Source of the DNA: JBNJGB01 sp051747385
Lineage (GTDB): Bacteria > Myxococcota_A > UBA9042 > PHBI01 > JACKFB01
DNA: 35,658 bases
Direction of reading: 5' to 3'
Assembly (NCBI GenBank): GCA_051747385.1
Contig: JBNJGB010000050.1
Span: 1-35,658 of the forward strand
Both the position numbers and the translations under genes were made by a program. How positions within the stretch are numbered: position 1 is the stretch's first letter; every line of letters begins with the position of its first letter. Below, piece after piece: positions 31,413 to 35,658 of the stretch. The notes beneath the pieces were generated by a model. The model ran no database searches and was not told the origin of the DNA. It saw only the letters and a program-made list of their open reading frames with translations.

Positions 31413-31567
31413 AGGGCAATCGCAAAGTCGGAAAAGTGAGGGCCGCGCGGCGGTACGGCGCCCGGCGCCGGATTGCACCCGCTCGGAAACGATGGACTTT
31501 GCGCGTCTGAGAGCAGGCAAGGGCAAGGGCAAGGGCAAGGGAGGGCGGTCGACTTTGCGACCGCCCT
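31413..31567 (-). mobile_element. MITE-like G-quadruplex element, copy R3 (inverted)
   Basis: This copy is in the opposite orientation. On the plus strand it opens GGGCAATCGCAAAGTCGG and closes with the hairpin GGGCGGTCGACTTTGCGACC-GCCCT. It has only four GGGCAA units (about 31518-31541), one fewer than the other copies, which accounts for most of its shorter length. It starts 13 bases after the stop codon of the barrel gene. No clear flanking direct repeat is seen. Confidence 0.7.
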
Positions 31568-31587
31568 GGGGACGGCGACGAACCCGA

Positions 31588-31616
31588 TTGTCGGCCGGGT
31601 CCAAACCCATTAGAGT
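31588..31616 (+). promoter_or_regulatory. Promoter of the RND exporter, probably leaderless
   Basis: TTGTCG (31588-31593), 17 bases, TAGAGT (31611-31616), then 11 bases to the ATG. Each box matches consensus at 4 of 6 positions. No ribosome-binding site is present, which fits a leaderless or near-leaderless mRNA. Confidence 0.5.
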
Positions 31617-31627
31617 CCGCGCCCACC

Positions 31628-34462
31628 ATGCGCCAACGCCTGCTCCGCCTCCTGCACACCGCCGTGGACCACCCGCGCACCGTCCTGCTCTGCGCGGTCC
31701 TCCTCACCGTGGCGAGCGCGGCGGCCGTCCCGGGCCTGCGGATCCAGGCGGGCCACAAGGCCCTGTCGGACGCCGACAGCCCCCACGTGAAGCGCCTCGA
31801 CGCCTTCCTGAAGGACTTCGGCTCCCCCAACCAGCTCGTGGCCATGGTCGAGGGGGGCGACGAGGCCCTCCGCCGGGAGGTCGTCGACAGGCTCGCGGCG
31901 GAGCTCCCCGCCCCGGCCCCGCTCCCGGACGACCCTCCGGCGTGCGACCCGGAGGCCGGGCCCCACGCGCCGGGCTGCGTCAACGACCTCGCGGCGCGCG
32001 TCCAGCCGGGTGATCTGGAGCAGTGGGGCCTCCTGTACCTGGAGCCGGATCAGGTCGACAAGGTGGCCCGCGCCCTGGACCGCGACACCCTCGGGGTGGG
32101 CCTGCTCACGGAGATCCACGGCCTGCAGTCGTTGTTCGAGACCCTGGCGGAGGGCTTCGAGGAGCGCGCCGAGGAGGCCGTCCCGGAGGAGGGCACGGAC
32201 CGGGCGGGCCAGGTCATGGACGGCGTCACCCGGTTCTTCGAGGTGCTGGCGGAGCGCCTGGAGCACCCCGAGCGGATGGACACGCCCCTCGACGAGGCCC
32301 TCCTCGAGGACCGGGAGATGGGCGTCGAGCAGGTGCGAGGCGTGGACGCCGAGGGCTACTTCTCGTCGCACGACGGGCGCATCAAGCTCACCGTGATCCG
32401 CCCCGTGCACACGACGGACAAGCCCCGCCCGGTGCTCGCCTTCGTCCGCTACGTGGAGCGGCACGCGGAGCGCATCGCCGAGGAGGTGGGCGCCGCCTGC
32501 GAGGACTCGGCGTGCCCCGACGGGACCCTGGAGGTGCGCTTCACCGGCCTGCCGGCCCTCATCGCCGACGAGACCCGGACCCTCAACCGCGACGTGGCCT
32601 TCACGGGCCTCATCGCCTTCCTCGGCATCGCCGCGCTGTTCGCGTTCGGCTTCCGCTCCCTGAAGTCCGCCGTGCTCGGCCTGGGGCCGCTGGTCATGGC
32701 CCTCGCCTGGACCCTCGCCTTCGTCCGCTTCGCCTTCGGGAGCCTGAACCTGGTGACCGCGTCGTTCGTGGCGACCCTGCTGGGCCTGGGCATCGACTTC
32801 GCCGTCCACATCCTCGCCCGCTTCCAGGAGGCCCGCCGCGACGGCGCCGACCTCAGGCGGGCGGTGGACGAGGCCGTCCTGGGCGCGGGTCCGGGCGTGC
32901 TGACCGGGGGCATCACCACCGCCGGCGCCTTCTTCGCCCTCGCGCCCACCGACTTCAAGGCCTTCTCCGAGCTGGGCGTGATGACGGGCGTAGGGCTGAT
33001 CCTGGCGCTCCTGGCCACCCTGGTCGTCATGCCGGCCCTGCTGGTGATGCCGAAGCTCCGCGGCCTCCAGGGCGCGCCGCCGGGCGAGCGCCGGGGCCTG
33101 ATGGGGCGCCTGCCGGAGGTGGTCGTCCAACATCCGTGGATCTTCGCGCTGGCCGGCGTCGTGGTGGCCGTGCTCATGGGCCTCCAGGGACGCGACATCC
33201 ACTGGAACTACGACTACACCGCGCTGATGCCGGACGACATGCCCTCCGTGCAGGCCTGGACCGACCTCCGGGAGCACACCGACTACTCGGCGGAGGTGGC
33301 CGCGGTGACGGCCGACAGCCGGGAGGAGGCGGAGCGCCTCGCCGCGGAGCTGGCGACGAAGCCCACCGTGGACCACGTGGAGTCCATCGCCGGCTACCTC
33401 CCCTCGAACCAGCAGGCCAAGCTGGAGGCCCTGCGCCCGCTGGCGAAGCGGGTCGATCGGGACGAGGAGGCGGGCGGCCGGGACGCGCCGAACCGGGAGG
33501 AGGTCGTCGAGGCCCTCCAGGCCATCCAGGACGTCCTGGTGGACGTGCGCTTCGAGGCGAAGCGGGGCGGCGCCGACGAGGACGCCGCGCTGTTGGACGC
33601 CCCCATCGAGGCGGTCGGACACCTGAAGGAGGTGGTCCGGGGGCTGCCGCAGGAAGAGGCCGAGGAACGCCTGTCGCGCCTGCAGGACCAGGTCCTGGCG
33701 CTTCGGGACCGGGCGCTGAAGGCCGTCCGCACGGTGAGCGCCGGCGAGCCCCTCACCGGCGAGGAGCTCCTGGCCAAGCTGCCCGGAGGGGTGGCGGATC
33801 GGCTGCAGGGCAACGGGCGCTACGCCATCTACGTCTACCCCGCCGAGGACATCGGCGACCGGGACTTCCGGGAGCGCTTCGTCGCCGACCTGCGGGACGT
33901 CTCCGAGACGGCCACGGGCTTCCCGGTGACCCACTGGGAGAGCATCCAGTCCATCGAGCGCGGCTTCCGGCAGGCGTCCCTGCTGGCCCTGCTAGCCGTC
34001 ATCGTGCTGCTGCTCATCGACTTCCGCAGCTTCAAGGACACGGCCATGGCGCTGCTCCCCCTCGCCATGGGCGTCGTGTGGGCCTGGGGCGGCATGGGCG
34101 TGCTGGGGATGACCTACAACCCCGCGAACATCATCGCCTTCCCGCTCATCGTCGGCATCGGCGTCGACACGGGCGTGCACATCCTCCACCGGTATCACCA
34201 GGAGCAAGAGGGCGACGTGGCGGCGGTCGTGCGCCACACCGGCCACGCCATCTTCCTGTCCACGGCGACCACCATGGTGGGCTTCGGGTCCCTCGCCCTG
34301 GCCGACCACGTGGGCATGTCGTCGCTGGGCGTCGTGCTCCTCCTGGGGGTCGGCGCCTGCCTGCTGGCCTCCACCCTGGTCCTGCCCAGCATCCTGCGGA
34401 TGGCCCAGCTCCTCGCGCGCCGCGGGGGCCGGGGCGGAGGCTCGACCGGCGAGGCGCGGTGA
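31628..34462 (+). CDS. RND-superfamily exporter (HpnN/MMPL-like)
   Basis: This 944-residue inner-membrane protein has two RND halves. There is an N-terminal TM (TVLLCAVLLTVASAAAV), a long periplasmic domain with helical segments, and a TM bundle containing LLGLGIDFAVHILARFQE and GGITTAGAFFALAPTDFKAFSELG. The second half has GIGVDTGVHILHRYHQE and TTMVGFGSLALADHVGMSSLG. The GxGxD...VH motifs in both halves are typical of HpnN-like and MMPL exporters of lipids and hopanoids. It differs clearly from the exporter at 25663, so the two are not a recent duplication. The start has no Shine-Dalgarno sequence, but a promoter-like pair lies 11 bases upstream. A PhnD-like gene follows after 59 bases, probably in the same transcript. 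Confidence 0.9.
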   Translation: MRQRLLRLLHTAVDHPRTVLLCAVLLTVASAAAVPGLRIQAGHKALSDADSPHVKRLDAFLKDFGSPNQLVAMVEGGDEALRREVVDRLAAELPAPAPLPDDPPACDPEAGPHAPGCVNDLAARVQPGDLEQWGLLYLEPDQVDKVARALDRDTLGVGLLTEIHGLQSLFETLAEGFEERAEEAVPEEGTDRAGQVMDGVTRFFEVLAERLEHPERMDTPLDEALLEDREMGVEQVRGVDAEGYFSSHDGRIKLTVIRPVHTTDKPRPVLAFVRYVERHAERIAEEVGAACEDSACPDGTLEVRFTGLPALIADETRTLNRDVAFTGLIAFLGIAALFAFGFRSLKSAVLGLGPLVMALAWTLAFVRFAFGSLNLVTASFVATLLGLGIDFAVHILARFQEARRDGADLRRAVDEAVLGAGPGVLTGGITTAGAFFALAPTDFKAFSELGVMTGVGLILALLATLVVMPALLVMPKLRGLQGAPPGERRGLMGRLPEVVVQHPWIFALAGVVVAVLMGLQGRDIHWNYDYTALMPDDMPSVQAWTDLREHTDYSAEVAAVTADSREEAERLAAELATKPTVDHVESIAGYLPSNQQAKLEALRPLAKRVDRDEEAGGRDAPNREEVVEALQAIQDVLVDVRFEAKRGGADEDAALLDAPIEAVGHLKEVVRGLPQEEAEERLSRLQDQVLALRDRALKAVRTVSAGEPLTGEELLAKLPGGVADRLQGNGRYAIYVYPAEDIGDRDFRERFVADLRDVSETATGFPVTHWESIQSIERGFRQASLLALLAVIVLLLIDFRSFKDTAMALLPLAMGVVWAWGGMGVLGMTYNPANIIAFPLIVGIGVDTGVHILHRYHQEQEGDVAAVVRHTGHAIFLSTATTMVGFGSLALADHVGMSSLGVVLLLGVGACLLASTLVLPSILRMAQLLARRGGRGGGSTGEAR

Positions 34463-34521
34463 ATACTGGAGGGGGCACGCGAGTCCATGTCCCCGCGGAT
34501 CGCTCACCCATGGAGACCACC

Positions 34522-35370
34522 ATGCGAGACCACAGAGACCTCATCCCGCGCGCGCCCCTCGCGCTGTTCGCGGCGCTGCTCCTGGCGCTCCTGCCCACCG
34601 CGGCCGGGGCGAAGACGGTGGCCATCTGCCACGACCTCGGGCCGGGCAACACGGAGCAGGCCGCCGACAAGGTGGACCGCTTCCTGGCGCACATGGCCCG
34701 CTCGGCGGGGCTCCCCGAGGACGCCTTCGAGGGCGCCTATCACACGGAGCGCGAGGCCTGCGAGGCGTACGTGGCGGACCACGAGCCGGTCCTGGCGGTG
34801 CTGGACCTCGCCACCCTGCTCCACCACGCCGAGGACTGGGAGCTGGAGCCCGTGGCCCACGTCGGCCCCGCCGACGCAGTGAAGTACCACGTCCTCGTAC
34901 GCAAGGGGACCTACGACGCGCTGTCCGACCTGGAGGGCCAGGAGATCTGGGCCGCCCTCCCCGAGGACGACGCGTACCTGTCCCACGTGGTCCTGGACGG
35001 GGAGGTGGACGCCGGCGAGGCCTGGAAGCTCGAGTACACGGCCCGCGTGCTGAAGGGCCTCCGGAAGGTGGGGCGCGGGCAGGCCGCCGCGACGGTGGTC
35101 GGCCACGAAGCCTACGAGCACCGCGGCGCGCTGGGCCTGCCGGAAGAGCTGGTCTCCATCCACGAGTCGCCCGCCCTGCCCGGCCTGACGCTGGTGGCGG
35201 TGGGGGCGAACGAGCCGGACACCGACCTGGTGGACAAGGTGCGCGCCTCCCTGCCGAAGCTCTGCGAGGGCGACGGCGAGGAGATGTGCGATCAGCTCGG
35301 CGTGAAGGAGCTGAAGCCGGCGGAGGCGGAGCGCTTCGAGGCGCTCCGGCGGAAGTACGAGGGGAAGTAG
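34522..35370 (+). CDS. PhnD-like periplasmic binding protein
   Basis: This 282-residue protein is read from ATG 34522 (GGAG at 34512-34515). An in-frame ATG at 34510 is possible but lacks a site. The signal peptide (MRDHRDLIPRAPLALFAALL...) ends near TAAGA-KT. The mature part has a type-2 periplasmic-binding pattern: AICHDLGPGNTEQAADKVDRFLAHM, then PVLAVLDLATLLHHAEDW, YHVLVRKGTYDALSDLEGQEIWA and ATVVGHEAYEH. This fits the PhnD/PF12974-like group, commonly annotated as phosphate or phosphonate binding, though no ABC transporter genes follow. Two cysteines (KLCEGDGEEMC) near the end may form a disulfide. Coupled to an RND exporter, it might deliver or sense the exported ligand; this is inference. 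Confidence 0.75.
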   Translation: MRDHRDLIPRAPLALFAALLLALLPTAAGAKTVAICHDLGPGNTEQAADKVDRFLAHMARSAGLPEDAFEGAYHTEREACEAYVADHEPVLAVLDLATLLHHAEDWELEPVAHVGPADAVKYHVLVRKGTYDALSDLEGQEIWAALPEDDAYLSHVVLDGEVDAGEAWKLEYTARVLKGLRKVGRGQAAATVVGHEAYEHRGALGLPEELVSIHESPALPGLTLVAVGANEPDTDLVDKVRASLPKLCEGDGEEMCDQLGVKELKPAEAERFEALRRKYEGK

Positions 35371-35376
35371 CCGCCC

Positions 35377-35537
35377 CAGGGCGGTCGCAAAGTCGACCGC
35401 CCTCCCTTGCCCGTGCCCTTGCCCGTGCCCTTGCCTGCTCTCAGACGCGAAAAACCCATCGTTTCCGAGCGGGTGCAATCCGGTGCCGGGCGCCGTACCG
35501 CCGCGCACCCTCACTTTTCCGACTTTGCGACCGCCCT
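35377..35537 (+). mobile_element. MITE-like G-quadruplex element, copy R4
   Basis: This 161-bp copy starts six bases after the stop codon of the PhnD-like gene. Hexamers alternate CCCTTG and CCCGTG (five units, 35404-35433). Its terminal repeats are the best in the window: AGGGCGGTCGCAAAGTCG against the reverse complement of CGACTTTGCGACCGCCCT, identical over 18 bases. The right end is also the left part of copy R5. Confidence 0.72.
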
Positions 35538-35658
35538 CCCTTGCCCGTGCCCTTGCCCGTGCCCTTGCCTGCTCTCAGACGCGCAAAACCCATCGCTTCC
35601 GAGCGGGTGCATTCCGGCGCCGGGCGTCGTACCGCCGCGCGGCCCACGATTCTCCGAC
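35520..35658 (+). mobile_element. MITE-like G-quadruplex element, copy R5, truncated
   Basis: This follows R4 in tandem, sharing the CGACTTTGCGACCGCCCT junction, so it lacks its own complete left hairpin. It has five alternating CCCTTG/CCCGTG units like R4, then the conserved body with CATCGCTTCCGAGCGGGTGC. The window ends within its right end, at TCTCCGAC. Confidence 0.68.

Overview
This is a very GC-rich bacterial chromosomal window with dense, short-spaced genes. There is no rRNA, recognisable tRNA, CRISPR array or phage/plasmid gene. Several traits point to a myxobacterium-like lineage (Myxococcota or another former deltaproteobacterium): a glycine-rich C-terminal sorting tail resembling MYXO-CTERM, a lipoprotein built of cysteine-rich repeats, VIT/VWA proteins, GTG/TTG starts and apparently leaderless genes. 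The phylum is an inference; no marker gene is present.

Layout. 1-4134 (minus): three genes joined by ATGA overlaps encode a VWA protein, a VIT-VWA protein and a beta-propeller protein cut by the window edge, all exported. 4765-6324 (minus): HEAT-repeat-like lipoprotein. 6701-8215 (plus): two small secreted proteins, the second with PEGA-like repeats. 8193-14933 (minus): a GH18 glycosidase, a Cys-rich lipoprotein, a small lipoprotein, an unknown membrane protein and a hemerythrin-like protein.

15070-16987 (plus) is the most remarkable locus. A 64-residue, lysine-free, disordered-looking protein ending in Gly-Gly-Gly-Glu overlaps a gene for a PafA-family (Pup ligase) enzyme. That enzyme carries a roughly 120-residue insertion containing membrane-spanning segments. 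This looks like a minimal, membrane-anchored pupylation-type system with no Dop, proteasome or Mpa/ARC gene in view.

17113-21899 (minus): a protein with two MerR-like domains, a NYN/OST-HTH RNA-binding protein with a histone-H1-like tail, an acyl-CoA-synthetase-like enzyme and a DUF2203 protein. 22207-22854 (plus): a small alpha/beta hydrolase.

23102-35370 holds two back-to-back envelope transport loci. Leftward: TPR lipoprotein, RND exporter, LolA-like protein, DUF1302-like porin. Rightward: outer-membrane beta-barrel, RND exporter, PhnD-like binding protein. Both look like lipid or hydrophobic-molecule export systems; the substrates are unknown.

Five copies of one approximately 155-165-bp intergenic element are scattered through the window. 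It has 17-bp terminal inverted repeats, a 10-bp-stem hairpin and a (CCCTTG)n array whose complement is a textbook G-quadruplex motif. Two copies are flanked by direct repeats, so it behaves like a non-autonomous mobile element. More decayed repeats fill the other long intergenic stretches.
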